Assembly (NCBI RefSeq): GCF_032854445.1
Contig: NC_088303.1
Coordinates: 9,185,501 to 9,245,500, forward strand
Length of the DNA: 60,000 nucleotides
Direction of reading: 5' to 3'
Origin: Liolophura sinensis
Taxonomy: Eukaryota > Mollusca > Polyplacophora > Chitonida > Chitonidae
Under the pieces are notes generated by a model that was not told the DNA's origin, did not search any database, and saw only the letters and a list, made by a program, of their open reading frames with translations. Within the stretch, counting starts at the first letter, position 1. Every line of letters starts with the position of its first letter. This document shows positions 59,419 through 60,000 of this stretch, piece by piece. The position numbers and the translations under genes are program-made.

Positions 59419-60000
59419 GACTGGGAGGTGGAGTTGTTCAGTTCAGTTTTCTAGCGTAATAGTTTGATTAAGCAAACTGGAAAATGCATGGCGTTAAAAG
59501 TGTGATCCCCTCAGAAAATTTACATACATGTTGGGCGCTTGTATCACCATAGGCTAATCTGAAAAGCGTAAGGCTTATAGGCTAGGCCTACATTCATGGA
59601 ATTATATAGATCCCAGGTTGGAATCATCGATTGTAAACACATCTAAATGTACGGCTTAAAATTTTTTTTGTTATTTTCATACTACGTTACAGTACTGCTC
59701 TCCACTGTAGCCAGTACTGATTTTGGATGTACGAAACCATTAGTGGTTACAGATTTAAAATGTCTGCTAATGTTCACCCAATGTGTTTTGATATCGTTAT
59801 CACCCTGTACACCGCTTGTACAGGTTTGGTTAAGAACGTTATTTATTAATGGTCTATCCTTGCAAATACCTTAGTGAAATATTTGAATGCAGTGACAAAT
59901 ATTTTGTATTGAACACAGGCTCACCTGGGAACATTACGATAACCGTGTTTCAATTCATGCTAATTAAGTCATAACGTTCTGGTCAGTTTTATGCGGTGTA
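59419..60000. other. right end, possible start of another gene
   Basis: Contains a 75-aa ORF at 59647-59874 with a hydrophobic, signal-peptide-like start (MYGLKFFLLFSYYVTVLLST), followed by nothing recognisable. It could be part of a transcript from the rightward TATA box, but there is no family match. Confidence 0.25.

Overview
The window is animal nuclear DNA, most likely from a lophotrochozoan invertebrate (mollusc or brachiopod). The evidence is spliced genes with GT-AG introns, TATA-box promoters, a four-exon CDC42 gene, a tRNA-derived SINE family present in about 15 pieces, LINE and Penelope-like fragments, Crypton-type recombinase copies, and abundant minisatellites and microsatellites in AT-rich spacer. 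The exact species cannot be told from the sequence. No rRNA, CRISPR array or bacterial operon was seen.

Layout. 1-11.5 kb is gene-poor: 30-bp, 29-bp and 68-bp minisatellites, a 177-bp foldback element, SINE pieces, and two degenerate copies of a Crypton-like (DUF3504) tyrosine recombinase at 5.0-5.9 kb and 9.4-10.4 kb. 12-34 kb is a tandem segmental duplication with three units (about 9 kb, 9 kb and a truncated 3.3 kb). Each unit holds a promoter region, a non-coding first exon with a conserved splice donor, an intron, and one large exon encoding a rhodopsin-class GPCR. Unit A (CDS 14564-15901) is intact. Unit B (26935-28017) has an intact seven-helix core but a broken signal-peptide region. 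Unit C (32551-33878) is a pseudogene with four single-base indels. A fourth, more divergent and intact paralog lies at 43373-44731 with the same TATA, leader exon, intron and coding exon plan. Introns and spacers of the units have collected different transposons: a non-LTR retrotransposon, a Penelope-like RT fragment, a mariner-type remnant and a large foldback element. 44.7-51.7 kb is spacer with a 55-bp repeat array, a 159-bp foldback and a 24-bp minisatellite. 51.7-59.3 kb is the CDC42 Rho GTPase gene on the minus strand (191 aa, four coding exons, CVLL prenylation box), with a probable upstream non-coding exon and promoter near 59.0-59.33 kb. A second TATA box points rightward at about 59.41 kb.

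The most interesting system is the GPCR array. The receptors share non-canonical class A motifs (SLERF for DRY, CVSP or CVMP for CWxP, NS-x-x-NF-x-x-Y for NPxxY) and lack the usual TM3-ECL2 cysteine pair. Their pattern of similarity is mosaic: the N-terminus of B resembles C, but its helices resemble A. This suggests gene conversion between neighbours. FMRFamide-receptor/SRW-like peptide or chemosensory receptors are the closest type I recognise, and the ligand cannot be inferred.
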